DNA from: Candidatus Zixiibacteriota bacterium
GTDB taxonomy: Bacteria > Zixibacteria > MSB-5A5 > GN15 > JACZUZ01
Reading direction: 5' to 3'
Assembly (NCBI GenBank): GCA_024280835.1
Contig: JAJRPJ010000011.1
Location: 310,001-374,000, forward strand
Length of the DNA: 64,000 nucleotides
Numbering within the stretch: position 1 is the first letter of the stretch; the number at the start of each line of letters is the position of its first letter. The position numbers were made by a program, and so were the translations under genes. Of the stretch, positions 32,782 to 42,972 are shown piece after piece. The notes below the pieces were generated by a model. That model was not told the origin of the DNA. It saw nothing but the letters and a program-made list of their open reading frames with translations, and ran no database searches.

Positions 32782-33981
32782 TCACAATGCCTGTTCCTTT
32801 TGGATCACTAGTTTCAATAAATCATCAGCAATCATTTCTGAGGCAGGCGCTTCAGCCTGCATATTCCATGATCGCAATTCATTTTGCATTTTCTGGGCTT
32901 CACCTGAATCGAGAGCGCTTTGCGCTATCTCAATGATGTTTATCTCTGGCAGCTCCGCATTAGGAACTATCTTGGCGCCGTTTCTTTTTTCTACGGAGCG
33001 GGCATTCATCATTTGATGGTTTGCGGTTGCCAGTGGATAGGGCACAAGAATCGCTGGTGTCACTGAAGCGATTAGCTCCGCGATTGTCAACGCTCCTGCG
33101 CGAGTGATGGCGATATCTGCGGCGGCATAGGCCATTTCGATTTTATCACTGAAGGCGAAAAGTCGGACATTTGGATTTGAACCGACAGCGCTGACTAATG
33201 TGTCATATTGTGCGCGCCCAGTCTGCCAGAGTAATTGACGATTGGCAGAGAGTGAGTCGATATTTTTAAGTGTCGCATCATTGATTGATTGCGCTCCCTG
33301 ACTTCCGCCCAAAACCAGAATCGTTTCTTTCTGTGTATCCAAACCAAAGGCCGCTAGTCCTTCGGCGCGATCAACTGAGCCGATTTCTGAGCGGACAGGA
33401 TTTCCCGTGGTTAAGGCGGTGAGTCCAGCGGGTAAATGTTTCCGAGCATCATCGAAACCGAGAAAGACACGATCAACTTTTCCTGCCAATCGACGCGTTG
33501 TAAACCCAGGGTATGAGTTCTGCTCCTGAATCGCTGTTGGAATTTGATTGGCTACGGCTCGTGAGACTATTGGCCCTGAGACGTACCCCCCTGTGCCCAC
33601 GACGAGGTTGGGCTTGAACGACTTCAACAATTTGTTTGACTTCCATAAAGCGCGAATGAGCATGAAAGGAAATGTGGCATTGCGCCAATGTATTTTTCTC
33701 AGGAAACCACGGACATTGATTAGTTCGAGTGGGTAACCTAGTGATTCACGTAGGCGGTACTCTATGCCTCTTTTTGTGCCGACGAAAATGAACTCGCAAT
33801 TGTCGGCGCCACGTTTTTTCTCTAGAGCTTGGGCGATAGCCAAGGCTGGGTAGAGATGGCCACCTGTTCCACCGCCAGCGAAAATCGCACGCAATGTCCC
33901 TGTGTTCTTCTGGGACACCGTGTTCTTCTGGGACGCTGTGTTTTTCTGGGACGCTATGGGATTAGTTGTCATTGACACCAT
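32782..33981 (-). CDS. murG: UDP-GlcNAc:undecaprenyl-PP-MurNAc-pentapeptide GlcNAc transferase MurG
   Basis: GT28 transferase of 399 residues. After an unusual N-terminal insert of three SQKNT-containing hexapeptides it has the glycine loop IFAGGGTGGHLYPALAIA, VVGTGGYVSGP, QEQNSYPG, and the nucleotide-sugar site LVLGGSQGAQSIN and ITRAGALTIAELIA. It makes lipid II from lipid I at the inner face of the membrane. Start ATG at 33981 overlaps the ftsW end. The N-terminal repeat is encoded by three 18-bp tandem units. Confidence 0.96.
   Translation of the reverse strand: MVSMTTNPIASQKNTASQKNTVSQKNTGTLRAIFAGGGTGGHLYPALAIAQALEKKRGADNCEFIFVGTKRGIEYRLRESLGYPLELINVRGFLRKIHWRNATFPFMLIRALWKSNKLLKSFKPNLVVGTGGYVSGPIVSRAVANQIPTAIQEQNSYPGFTTRRLAGKVDRVFLGFDDARKHLPAGLTALTTGNPVRSEIGSVDRAEGLAAFGLDTQKETILVLGGSQGAQSINDATLKNIDSLSANRQLLWQTGRAQYDTLVSAVGSNPNVRLFAFSDKIEMAYAAADIAITRAGALTIAELIASVTPAILVPYPLATANHQMMNARSVEKRNGAKIVPNAELPEINIIEIAQSALDSGEAQKMQNELRSWNMQAEAPASEMIADDLLKLVIQKEQAL
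33901..33954. repeat. Three 18-bp tandem repeats in the 5' end of murG
   Basis: The unit TGTGTTCTTCTGGGACGC occurs three times with two or three changes and encodes ASQKNT, ASQKNT, VSQKNT. The number of units may vary between strains without breaking the frame. Confidence 0.85.
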
Positions 33982-35090
33982 CCATCTCTTCGTCGTGATA
34001 GATTTAGCAGGATTGCAATTCCCAAGAGTGTCACCATCAGTGACGAGCCGCCATAAGACATTAGCGGCAAGGGCAAACCTGTTGTTGGAATCAACGAAGT
34101 TACAACACCAATATTGATTGCGATATTGAAGAACAACAAGAGCGTGATTCCAGAAGCCAGCAAATAGCCAAATCTATCTGGCTGATAGGAAGCAATCTTG
34201 AGACCGCGGTAGAGAACAGTCATGAACAGTCCCAGGACTGCCAGCAACCCAACAAATCCTAGTTCCTCACCAGCCGCCGCAAAAATGAAATCGGTGTGCG
34301 GATAGGGTAAGAAGAAATGTTTCTGGCGGCCATCGCCTAGACCAGAACCCCAGAAACCACCAGCGCCAAGAGTTAGGATGGCTTGTTTGACTTGATAACT
34401 ACCTTGCAGTGGGTCCGATAGTGACGTTAGATAGGTCTTGATACGAGTGATTTTGTATCCCAAACCAAAAACCAGAACCCCGCCACCTATCACTAACGGA
34501 GAGACAGCAGTGGCCAGATGCAAGAGACGCGCGCCAGCCATGTATAGTAGTGACATTATAGTTAGCCCTAATATTATGACTGTGCCAAGGTCAGGTTCGA
34601 GCATGATTAACAAGGCCATCACACCAATTAGTGGGGCATGCGGCAATAGTGATTTGCGGTAGTCGCGAATATCGCAGTTGGCGCGAGAGAGTGTGTGTGC
34701 CAAATAATAGAGCAGGACAATCTTGGCTATCTCAGAGGGTTGCAAAGCGAACGGTCCGAGGAATAACCAGCGATGTGAGCCATTACGTGCGGGCATTAGA
34801 AATACCAGCGCCAACGCTATGATGACTACGACAATTGCCAAAGGTGTGTATTGCCCCATGCGCTTCAGATCCAACTTCATGACAGCCCACATCACACCTG
34901 CTGAAATAAATAGCCAGATCATTTGGCGCTTGATGAAGAATAAATGAGACCCAAAGCGTTGTTCGGCCAAAAGGGATGATGTCGAGTAGACCATAATTGC
35001 CCCTATAATCGCCAAGGCGACTGTGGCATAGAACAATGTCCAATCTATGGGACAACGCGCTTTCATCTTAGACGCTTTTCCCTTTCCCAT
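33969..35090 (-). CDS. ftsW: Peptidoglycan glycosyltransferase FtsW
   Basis: SEDS-family protein of 373 residues with about ten membrane helices. It shows the family motifs: NGSHRWLFLGPFALQPSE, MLEPDLGTVIILG, YQVKQAILTLGAGGFWGSGLG, and PLPLMSYGGSS near the C terminus. It polymerises lipid II at the septum with the FtsI-type PBP encoded upstream in the cluster. It overlaps murD by 23 bases and murG by 13. Confidence 0.95.
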   Translation of the reverse strand: MGKGKASKMKARCPIDWTLFYATVALAIIGAIMVYSTSSLLAEQRFGSHLFFIKRQMIWLFISAGVMWAVMKLDLKRMGQYTPLAIVVVIIALALVFLMPARNGSHRWLFLGPFALQPSEIAKIVLLYYLAHTLSRANCDIRDYRKSLLPHAPLIGVMALLIMLEPDLGTVIILGLTIMSLLYMAGARLLHLATAVSPLVIGGGVLVFGLGYKITRIKTYLTSLSDPLQGSYQVKQAILTLGAGGFWGSGLGDGRQKHFFLPYPHTDFIFAAAGEELGFVGLLAVLGLFMTVLYRGLKIASYQPDRFGYLLASGITLLLFFNIAINIGVVTSLIPTTGLPLPLMSYGGSSLMVTLLGIAILLNLSRRRDGWCQ

Positions 35091-36525
35091 TTGATTGATT
35101 GGTGACTAGAGAATTGACTGCGTTTTTGAACGCAGCTCCACGCTCTTCAAAATCGGTAAACATATCGAAGCTAGCGCAGCCCGGTGAAAGCAAGACGACT
35201 TCGCCCGCCTGCGATGCGTTTGAAAGTCGAACAGTCGCTTCTTCTAAGCTTGCGCTAAACTCCACTGGGACTGTCTTTCCAAGCGCGGTGAAGATTTCTT
35301 CTTTGGTTTCACCAATCGCAACTATGCTTTTTACTTTTCTGGCGACGATATCCTGCAAATCGTTGAAGTTTTCGCCTTTACCTTGTCCACCGAGAATTAG
35401 ACGCACAGGAGCTTCAAGGGCTTCGAGGGCACAAATTGTTGCCGCTAGATTTGTTGCTTTGGAATCGTTAATCCATTTTACGCCGTCGACACTGGCAACA
35501 TGCTCAATACGATGTTCAACACCCGTGAAAGCAATTAGACCTTTGCGAATCGTATCGAGAGTGACACCAAAAGCTAAACAGCATGAGGCCGCCGCCATCG
35601 CGTTTTCAAGATTGTGCTGGCCGGGGACTTGCAATTGCTTGGTGTCGATGAGTTTCACATTGGCGCCGTTGACTGGGGCATAAAGCGCATCACCACGTTG
35701 GAAGACTCCCCGCAAATCGGATTCGACAGAGGCTTTGTTCATTGTCTCTTCGGAGCCGAACATCACTTTGCGCGCCAAAGATTGAATTGATAATGCGTCT
35801 ACCCCACTATCATCGATATTCAAAATCAATGATTGAGATTTGCCTTGACTAGCGCTGATACGCAGCTTGGCGAGCCGATAATTTTCGATTGTGCCATGAC
35901 GACTCAAATGGTCGGGCGTGATATTCAATATCGCCGCGACACTTGGAGCAAATTGATCGACAAATTCAAGCTGGTAACTTGAGACTTCGACCACAGCGAC
36001 GCTATCTCGATTCAAATCTTTGACAGTCGAACTTAGTGGTGTTCCGATATTACCGCACAGCAGAGATGTGTAGGAGCCGGCCCGAAGGATTTCGTGAATC
36101 ATGGTGACAGTTGTGGTTTTGCCATTGGCGCCCGTCACAGCGATGATTTTGCCCTCGACAAACCATGAAGCGAATTCGAGCTCAGAGAAAATTGGTGTGC
36201 CCGCTTCTTGTAGTTTTTGCACTATCGCGCTTTTTGATGAAATCCCTGGGGAGATTATTACATAATCTGAATCAAGCAGAACATTGGTATGGCCGCCTGT
36301 TTCGAATTTGACATTGGCGGCTTTCAGTGTTTCTGCCTCTGCAGATAGATCACTTTGCTTGCGAGTGTCACTGACGAAGACATCGGCCCCGAGCTCATGA
36401 GCCAGAATTGCGCAGGCCATTCCAGAGCGCGCCATACCAATCACACCGACATTGCGTCCCTGCACGCGGTCGCGATTGTCAGCTGCGGTCATTGCTTTGG
36501 GTATGTCCATCATCATGGTTTCCAT
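35068..36525 (-). CDS. murD: UDP-N-acetylmuramoylalanine-D-glutamate ligase
   Basis: Mur ligase of 485 residues: N-terminal Rossmann-like part (GVIGMARSGMACAILAHELG), ATP loop AVTGANGKTTTVTMI, the VEVSSYQLEFVD motif specific to MurD, and the C-terminal domain with WINDSKATNLAAT and LLSPGCASFDMFTDFEERG. It adds D-Glu to UDP-MurNAc-L-Ala. It lies between mraY and ftsW as in the canonical cluster. Confidence 0.96.
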   Translation of the reverse strand: METMMMDIPKAMTAADNRDRVQGRNVGVIGMARSGMACAILAHELGADVFVSDTRKQSDLSAEAETLKAANVKFETGGHTNVLLDSDYVIISPGISSKSAIVQKLQEAGTPIFSELEFASWFVEGKIIAVTGANGKTTTVTMIHEILRAGSYTSLLCGNIGTPLSSTVKDLNRDSVAVVEVSSYQLEFVDQFAPSVAAILNITPDHLSRHGTIENYRLAKLRISASQGKSQSLILNIDDSGVDALSIQSLARKVMFGSEETMNKASVESDLRGVFQRGDALYAPVNGANVKLIDTKQLQVPGQHNLENAMAAASCCLAFGVTLDTIRKGLIAFTGVEHRIEHVASVDGVKWINDSKATNLAATICALEALEAPVRLILGGQGKGENFNDLQDIVARKVKSIVAIGETKEEIFTALGKTVPVEFSASLEEATVRLSNASQAGEVVLLSPGCASFDMFTDFEERGAAFKNAVNSLVTNQSNGKGKSV

Positions 36526-36550
36526 AAATCTAATTAGTCTATCTGTTCAA

Positions 36551-37636
36551 TCAACGTATCTTCAAAGTTGAGAGCGCGAGCATTGCAAACAACGCTCCAA
36601 GTATCCAAAAGCGCACGACTACTTTTTGTTCAGGCCAGCCGAGTAATTCAAAATGGTGATGTATTGGCGCCATTTTGAAGATTCGTTTGCCGCGCAATTT
36701 ATATGATCCGACTTGCAAAATCACAGAGAGCGCTTCGATGACAAAAACACCACCGAGAATCATCAGCAAAAGTTCTTGTTTCAAAAGAATAGCCAACACA
36801 CCGATGACACCACCGAGAGTCAAGGCGCCGGTGTCACCCATGAACACTTCGGCGGGGTTTGAGTTGAACCACAGGAAGCCAAGCGAGGCGCCAACTGCGG
36901 CGCCGCAATAGACGGTTAACTCTCCAGCTCCTGGTAGGAACTCCATTTGCAAGTATTGCGAATAGTCAAAGCGGCCTGTTATATAGGCAAGAGCAGCTAA
37001 GGTTAGGAAACAGATTCCACACAACCCAATAGCTAGTCCGTCGAGTCCGTCGGTGAGGTTGACTGCATTTGAAGTTCCGGTGATGACGACAATAATGAGT
37101 GGAACATAGAGAGCGCCCCAAGCTATGACATGGTCTTTGAAGAATGGAGCAATTGAAAAACTGTAGCGTGCTTCTTCGGGGGCGAACTGGGCGATAATCA
37201 ACCAAACAAGTAACCCTAGAGAGATTTGACCAAATAGTTTGAAACGCCCGACTAGTCCTTTTTTGCTTTTCTTGACTATCTTGAGGTAGTCATCAACAAA
37301 ACCAAGAACGCCCAGCCAAACTGTCACTACCAAAGCTGTCAATACAAAAAAGTTACGCATATCCGCCCAAAGCAGTGTTGGAACTATTATGCCCATGATG
37401 ATTATCAGGCCACCCATGGACGGAGTTCCAGCTTTTGATTGGTGTGATTCGGGGCCATCTTTTCTGATTGTTTCTTTGATTTGATATTTCTTCAAGAGAT
37501 TCACAAAGAATCCACCAAAAATCAAACAAATGATAAGCGCTGTCACCATCGCGCCCGCAGTGCGGAATGTGATGTAACGAAATAGATTGAATACCGAAAA
37601 TTGATCGGCTAAGGGATAGAGATATTCGTAGAACAT
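36551..37636 (-). CDS. mraY: Phospho-N-acetylmuramoyl-pentapeptide transferase MraY
   Basis: Polytopic protein of 361 residues with about ten membrane helices and the catalytic motifs KAGTPSMGGL, GFVDDYLKI, NAVNLTDGLDGLAIG, and FMGDTGALTLGG, plus the HHHFELLGWPE loop. It transfers the MurNAc-pentapeptide phosphate to undecaprenyl phosphate to make lipid I. Between murF and murD. Confidence 0.98.
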   Translation of the reverse strand: MFYEYLYPLADQFSVFNLFRYITFRTAGAMVTALIICLIFGGFFVNLLKKYQIKETIRKDGPESHQSKAGTPSMGGLIIIMGIIVPTLLWADMRNFFVLTALVVTVWLGVLGFVDDYLKIVKKSKKGLVGRFKLFGQISLGLLVWLIIAQFAPEEARYSFSIAPFFKDHVIAWGALYVPLIIVVITGTSNAVNLTDGLDGLAIGLCGICFLTLAALAYITGRFDYSQYLQMEFLPGAGELTVYCGAAVGASLGFLWFNSNPAEVFMGDTGALTLGGVIGVLAILLKQELLLMILGGVFVIEALSVILQVGSYKLRGKRIFKMAPIHHHFELLGWPEQKVVVRFWILGALFAMLALSTLKIR

Positions 37637-37664
37637 CGTCAGTTCAAGAAACTGCAGCTCGCAG

Positions 37665-39113
37665 TTAGGCTTGACTCCTCGCTTTCAATTTTGTTAATGC
37701 CTGTTCCAAAGCTATGCCCCGTGAGGCTTTTAGATAGACCATGTCACCTGAACGCAACATATCAGCTAGTAATGCGCCCGCCTCTTGCGCATTTTCCACT
37801 GAGTGAATAGTCACACTTGTCGCGTCAATTGAATCCATTAGAGATTCGGCGCTCAACCGCGCGCGCTGGCCAACAGTGATGATGACATCAATGGATCCAG
37901 AGTTTTTCAGCAAGTCCGCAATGTATCCCCCCAAAGCTATGTGCTCTTGAGATTCTAGAGAGCCGAGTTCGAGCATATCCCCTATGAGAGCTATTTTCTT
38001 CTGCCCTGTGGCTTTGGGTTGCAATAATGCGAAGGTCTTTAGCCCTGCCTTCATCGATGTTGGATTGGCATTGTAGCAATCGACAATGAAATTCACTCCA
38101 TCTATTTCTTGCCGCTCACCGCGTAGCGCTAAGGCCGCAGAAGAGAAACTCTCAAGCGCCGCCATTTCGACTTTAACTCCAAGCGCCTGACAAATGGCAA
38201 ATGCGCACAATGCATTAGCAACTTGTTCTTGCCCGAAGACTGGCAATTTGACTCTTTGACTTTCAAAGAAGAACGACACAAAGCCTGTTTCCGAATCCAA
38301 TTGGACTTCACTGGCGACAATATCTGCGCCATTTGTATTGAACTGTTTTGAATCGGCCACTGCGAATGTCAGGACATTGTCGCATAGTCCTTTGGCGGCT
38401 TGCGTTAGTTCTTTGTCTGCGCCATTGACGACAGCTCTACCAGACTCTTGCAAATTCTCTAGCAAAGAAAGTTTTTCGCGGCGGACGCCTTCAAGTGATC
38501 CAAGGGCTTCGACATGCGTCTCGCTGACATTGGTTATCACACCTACAAGCGGTTTTAGAATTGGCGCCAATCGACTCATCTCATTGACGGTCGAAATCCC
38601 CAGCTCAAAAACTCCATATTGTGCGCTTGAGTCCATTTGCAATAGCGATAGCGGCAGGCCATAGAGATTGTTCAAGTTTCCAGCTGAAGCATGGACGGTG
38701 GCGCCCGAAGTTTCTAATAGATGACGTGTCATTTCTTTGACTGTTGTTTTTCCGACTGAACCAGTTATTCCAGTTGTCTTGGACGTCACTTCTTTTCTAT
38801 GCGCTATTGCCAAGTCTATCAATGCCTGATGCGAATCTTCAACAACGATCGCTGGTAGTGACGCGGAGAGTTTCTCGGTGAGGAGTTCGACACCGCTTGG
38901 CTCTATTAAAGCTGCGGCAGCTCCACCAGCTAGAGCTTGCGTGAGGAACTTGTGTCCGTCGTGATTGGCCCCTCGAATGGCGACATATAGCTCACCACTA
39001 TTGAGAGTGCGTGTGTCAATCGACACTCCTCCAATAGAAGTAGAGGCTGATTCAGGTGTCAGCAACTTTCCTTGTGCAATTTCTGTGACTTGTTGTAAAC
39101 TCAATTTTCTCAC
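37665..39113 (-). CDS. murF: UDP-N-acetylmuramoyl-tripeptide-D-alanyl-D-alanine ligase
   Basis: Mur ligase of 482 residues with the MurF N-terminal domain (GGVSIDTRTLNSGELYVAIRG, HDGHKFLTQA), ATP loop TGSVGKTTVKEMT, NNLYGLPLSLLQ, and C-terminal VDCYNANPTSMKAGL. It completes the UDP-MurNAc-pentapeptide by adding D-Ala-D-Ala. The D-Ala-D-Ala ligase gene is not in this cluster. Two bases separate it from murE. Confidence 0.96.
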   Translation of the reverse strand: MRKLSLQQVTEIAQGKLLTPESASTSIGGVSIDTRTLNSGELYVAIRGANHDGHKFLTQALAGGAAAALIEPSGVELLTEKLSASLPAIVVEDSHQALIDLAIAHRKEVTSKTTGITGSVGKTTVKEMTRHLLETSGATVHASAGNLNNLYGLPLSLLQMDSSAQYGVFELGISTVNEMSRLAPILKPLVGVITNVSETHVEALGSLEGVRREKLSLLENLQESGRAVVNGADKELTQAAKGLCDNVLTFAVADSKQFNTNGADIVASEVQLDSETGFVSFFFESQRVKLPVFGQEQVANALCAFAICQALGVKVEMAALESFSSAALALRGERQEIDGVNFIVDCYNANPTSMKAGLKTFALLQPKATGQKKIALIGDMLELGSLESQEHIALGGYIADLLKNSGSIDVIITVGQRARLSAESLMDSIDATSVTIHSVENAQEAGALLADMLRSGDMVYLKASRGIALEQALTKLKARSQA

Positions 39114-39115
39114 CG

Positions 39116-40606
39116 CTAACCAACTGCTGTATTTGCTTGATAGCCGAGCTGACCTAGTGCGCTCAGCGCTTCATGTTCTTCGCTATAGGCTTGTTTTCCT
39201 GAAGCCGTGATTTCATACTGCTCAGCGCCTTTGCCGAGTAGCAACACTGTATCGCCTTCTTGAGCGAGACTGAGCGCCTCTTTTATTGCTTCGCGGCGAT
39301 TGACAATAGCTTTGTGTTCGCCCGTCACTCCTTTGAGTGTCTCATCAATAATCGCCTGCGGATTTTCGCTACGTGGATTATCTGATGTGACAATAACTAT
39401 CTCAGCTGCGCTGGCGGCCTCTCCCATTGGGGCGCGTTTGCCAGAGTCACGGTCTCCGCCACATCCATAGAGCGCAATAAGCTTTCCCTTGGTGAAGCGC
39501 CTTGCCGCTTGGATAACACGCGCAATTGCATCGGGTGTGTGGGCATAATCGATTATCACCGCAAAAGGTTGACCGCAATCAATCTGCTGAAAGCGTCCAG
39601 GCGCTGGCTCAACTTGTTCGAGAGCGCGCACTGCTGTGTCTAAATCTACTCCTGAGGCTAAGCCTGTTGTCAAAGCTCCGAGCATGTTCATCAGGTTGAA
39701 CTCGCCACATAGTTTGGCTTGAATGGTGCGTGTCCCCATCGGAGTGACAACATCAAAAATTGTTCCATTGGCTGAATAATCTCTGGCAGTGGTGTAAACA
39801 TCAGCGCTTGTATCTTGTAGTGAAAAACTTAAGTAGGCCGAAGAGATTCTACCGAATAGTTCGCGGAACTCGGGCACATCGAGATTGATGACAGCGTATT
39901 TCATAAGCCCGTCGAGTTTGGTCAAGAGCAAGGCTTTGGATTCAAAATAGCTTTTCATGTCACCATGAAAATCGAGATGATCGCGAGTGAGGTTTGTAAA
40001 TAGTCCGACTCGGAACTCAACATTCTCTACCCTGCCTAGTTCGAGAGCATGTGATGAGACTTCCATGATTACATTCGAGCATCTATTCGAGCGCATTAGA
40101 AACAATAAGCGCTGTATATCCAATGATTCGGGTGTAGTGCGTTCAGCTTCAAAGATTTCACCCGCGGTGTCATAACCGAGCGAACCAATCAAACCAACTT
40201 TTTTGTTGCGACCTTCAAGAATTGCTTTTAGGAGATAGGCCGATGTGGTTTTGCCGTTTGTGCCAGTGATTCCGCATACCTTGAGCGCTTTGCCTGGGTA
40301 GCGGTAGAACTTTGCCGCCAAATCAGATAGAGCCTTGCGGCAATTGTCGGTTTTCACCCAGGTCACAGACAAATTATTTTCGTTTTCGCGCTCTGAGATG
40401 ATTGCCAGCGCTCCTTGTTCGACAGCGGCGGCGGCATAGTCGAAACCATCAACAGAAAATCCAGGTACAGCGACAAACACTGATCCAGATTTTACTTGGC
40501 GCGAGTCATATTCAAGACCAGCGACAAGTCCATTGACAGGACCTGAGACTTCGCATGAATCTAAGGCGCCAATAAGTTCTTCTAATTTGAGGGACACGTT
40601 GCTCAT
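39116..40606 (-). CDS. murE: UDP-MurNAc-L-Ala-D-Glu:meso-diaminopimelate ligase
   Basis: Mur ligase of 496 residues: DSRQVKSGSVFVAVPG, ATP loop GITGTNGKTTSAYLL, MEVSSHALELGRV, the DYAHTPDAI motif and, in the C-terminal domain, TSDNPRSENPQAI. The DNPR motif is the mark of meso-DAP-specific MurE (Lys-type enzymes differ), so this organism probably has a DAP-type peptidoglycan. Cluster position between ftsI and murF is canonical. Confidence 0.97.
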   Translation of the reverse strand: MSNVSLKLEELIGALDSCEVSGPVNGLVAGLEYDSRQVKSGSVFVAVPGFSVDGFDYAAAAVEQGALAIISERENENNLSVTWVKTDNCRKALSDLAAKFYRYPGKALKVCGITGTNGKTTSAYLLKAILEGRNKKVGLIGSLGYDTAGEIFEAERTTPESLDIQRLLFLMRSNRCSNVIMEVSSHALELGRVENVEFRVGLFTNLTRDHLDFHGDMKSYFESKALLLTKLDGLMKYAVINLDVPEFRELFGRISSAYLSFSLQDTSADVYTTARDYSANGTIFDVVTPMGTRTIQAKLCGEFNLMNMLGALTTGLASGVDLDTAVRALEQVEPAPGRFQQIDCGQPFAVIIDYAHTPDAIARVIQAARRFTKGKLIALYGCGGDRDSGKRAPMGEAASAAEIVIVTSDNPRSENPQAIIDETLKGVTGEHKAIVNRREAIKEALSLAQEGDTVLLLGKGAEQYEITASGKQAYSEEHEALSALGQLGYQANTAVG

Positions 40607-40629
40607 TACTTGTGTTCTCGTCGCTCTGC

Positions 40630-42915
40630 CTAGAGCTGACTTGAACCCTTTTGGTTTTCCAGCGTGATATCCATAGAAATAGCATAATGCTCACGCTCAG
40701 AACGTGTCATTGAATACTGCTTGCCTGTAACTCGCTGACAACTAAGTGTCAGTGTGCCTCCTGTGCGTATTATACTTCCGGGGACAGGTTTCTGACTCAG
40801 AATTTTTCCAGCGCCATCTAGAACAAATTGAATATTTAGGCGAGTCAATAATAGTGACGCCTGACTGGCTGTCATCCCAACTACATCTGGCATTTGAAAA
40901 TCCTTGGCGCTTTTTGAAAGAGGCGGCTGAGTTTGAATTGCTACAATACTTCCTGGAAGTATCTTGGCTCCAGGCGCTGGAGTTTGCCAGAAGACAACAC
41001 CAGAATATGGGTCACAATCGTTGCAGTAATCTCCTTTGACAGTCACATCCAACCCAGCGCCTTTGCTATTTGCGGCTTTGGAGGTCAAGCCAATAAACTT
41101 TGGCGTAACAACATAATTCTCTTCGAGTTCAGCTGGATCATCTTCAAGCGTCAGCCTGTGTGAGGCAGGCCCGAATTTGGACGGGTTAGAAAGAGCATAG
41201 CTTTCGGCAATCCGCCTAAATGCTGGGCCACTGGTTAGACCACCATAATGAATTGGCTCAGGCTGATTCAATAGTACGATACCCGCAATTAGTGGCGAAT
41301 CGGCGGGAAAGTACCCTGCGAAAGAGGCATTGAACTTGTTCTTCAGATAACCTCTGCCATCATTTCGCGGCACTTCCGCTGTGCCAGTTTTTCCAGCTAT
41401 GGAGATAATTGCTGACTGCAACTCTTTGGCTGTGCCACTATCGACTACATTTTTCAACATCGCCTGCAAGGGCGCAACACTCTTGGATTTCATGACACGC
41501 CATAATTCTTCGGATTCACTCAAATCACGAATTTCACCATTGGCGCTGATTATTCCGCGCACCAATCGAGGACGATAGAGCATACCGCCATTGGCCACCG
41601 CCGACATCATCATCGCCATTTGCAAAGGAGTCACCGCTACTGAATGGCCAATTGAGAGGGCTGCTATATTGAACTCTGACCAGCGCATATCTGTGTGCAG
41701 CATACCGCGCTGTTCACCAGGATATTGAACCATCGTTTTTTGTCCTATACCAAACCGCTGTGAGGCTGCGGCCAACTTTTCTCCACCCAGTCCAATAGCG
41801 AGCTTAGCAACACCGATGTTGCTTGAAAAAGTTATTATATCATGGAAAGACATTTCTCCATGCTCTTCATCATCATTGAGATAGCGCCTACCACATAGCC
41901 AACGTCCATTTTCGCAATCAATGACTGAATCCACTGAGACAACACCTTCATCGAGAATCGCGGCGGCGGTTATAACTTTGTAAATTGAGCCGGGTTCAAA
42001 CGAATCTGTGATGGCTTTGAGCTTGGTTGGCCTTTCGGGATTTTTTTCGAGTGGATCATAATGGGCAATAGCTAAAATTTCACCTGTGTTACAATCCACA
42101 AAAACTGCGGCGCCACCGAGAGCGTTGAACTCATGCGTGGCCTTGCGAAGCTCTCGCTCAACTATTCCCTGAAACTCCCAATCAATTGTTAGCGCCAGAG
42201 ACTTTCCAGCAATTGAAGGCGTTTGCGCCTTTTCATCGACTTGGTAAAAATTCGCATGTCCATCTTTGCGGCCAACGGCAATTCCGACCGTTCCTGTTAG
42301 AACTGAATCAAAGCGAGACTCAATTCCTGAGATACCTTTATTGTCGATGTCTGTGTAGCCGAGAATTTGTTTGCCAATTGTGCCATAGGAATATTTCCGT
42401 CCTTGCTCTTTGCGAACATAGACTCCTCGGCGAGCGTCTTTGCGAATACGGCGGAGATGATCATCAGAGAGACCACGGCGAATCCATGAGAACTTGCCAG
42501 CTTTGATGCGATGCTTCTTTAGCGAAGTTCCTGATTTTCTCTTGAAGAGCTTATCAAAATATCTTCCGAGCTCACGCGCTTCTTTTTTGGTACGTGGATG
42601 CACATAGGCGCTGAAACGAATGACATTGACAGCGACTTCTTTGCCAAAACGGTCATAAACTACTCCACGTGCAGCTGGAATTTTGATCTTTCCAGTTGAT
42701 CGTTTTTTGGCAATTTGAGCATAGCGCGAACCATTTGTGACTTGAATAGACCACAGGCGATAGCCGAAGACACCAAACGTTAGGGCCATGACAACCAAAA
42801 CCAAAGCTAGACGCCTGCGTTCACCTGCGACATTGCGCGCGCTGGAACTGCGACTGCCCTGGCGAGCAGCGCTACTTCGACTCTCTTTTGGGTTTGCTTT
42901 TCTTGACCTAATCAC
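40630..42915 (-). CDS. ftsI: FtsI-type penicillin-binding protein with PASTA domains
   Basis: Class B PBP of 761 residues: basic cytoplasmic N terminus, one membrane helix (about 35-52), dimerisation domain, and transpeptidase domain with SxxK as Ser310-Ile-Tyr-Lys313, SSN at 364-366 and KTG at 509-511. Two PASTA-like repeats follow (about 605-665, and a clear one starting MPDVVGMTASQASLLLTRLN). PASTA tails on division PBPs occur in Firmicutes SpoVD/PBP2x types and several diderm phyla. It crosslinks septal peptidoglycan with FtsW. Confidence 0.95.
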   Translation of the reverse strand: MIRSRKANPKESRSSAARQGSRSSSARNVAGERRRLALVLVVMALTFGVFGYRLWSIQVTNGSRYAQIAKKRSTGKIKIPAARGVVYDRFGKEVAVNVIRFSAYVHPRTKKEARELGRYFDKLFKRKSGTSLKKHRIKAGKFSWIRRGLSDDHLRRIRKDARRGVYVRKEQGRKYSYGTIGKQILGYTDIDNKGISGIESRFDSVLTGTVGIAVGRKDGHANFYQVDEKAQTPSIAGKSLALTIDWEFQGIVERELRKATHEFNALGGAAVFVDCNTGEILAIAHYDPLEKNPERPTKLKAITDSFEPGSIYKVITAAAILDEGVVSVDSVIDCENGRWLCGRRYLNDDEEHGEMSFHDIITFSSNIGVAKLAIGLGGEKLAAASQRFGIGQKTMVQYPGEQRGMLHTDMRWSEFNIAALSIGHSVAVTPLQMAMMMSAVANGGMLYRPRLVRGIISANGEIRDLSESEELWRVMKSKSVAPLQAMLKNVVDSGTAKELQSAIISIAGKTGTAEVPRNDGRGYLKNKFNASFAGYFPADSPLIAGIVLLNQPEPIHYGGLTSGPAFRRIAESYALSNPSKFGPASHRLTLEDDPAELEENYVVTPKFIGLTSKAANSKGAGLDVTVKGDYCNDCDPYSGVVFWQTPAPGAKILPGSIVAIQTQPPLSKSAKDFQMPDVVGMTASQASLLLTRLNIQFVLDGAGKILSQKPVPGSIIRTGGTLTLSCQRVTGKQYSMTRSEREHYAISMDITLENQKGSSQL

Positions 42916-42972
42916 TTGACCATCTATTCTGTTATACCAAACTGCGTTGACTAAACTACGCGAAACAGTTCT

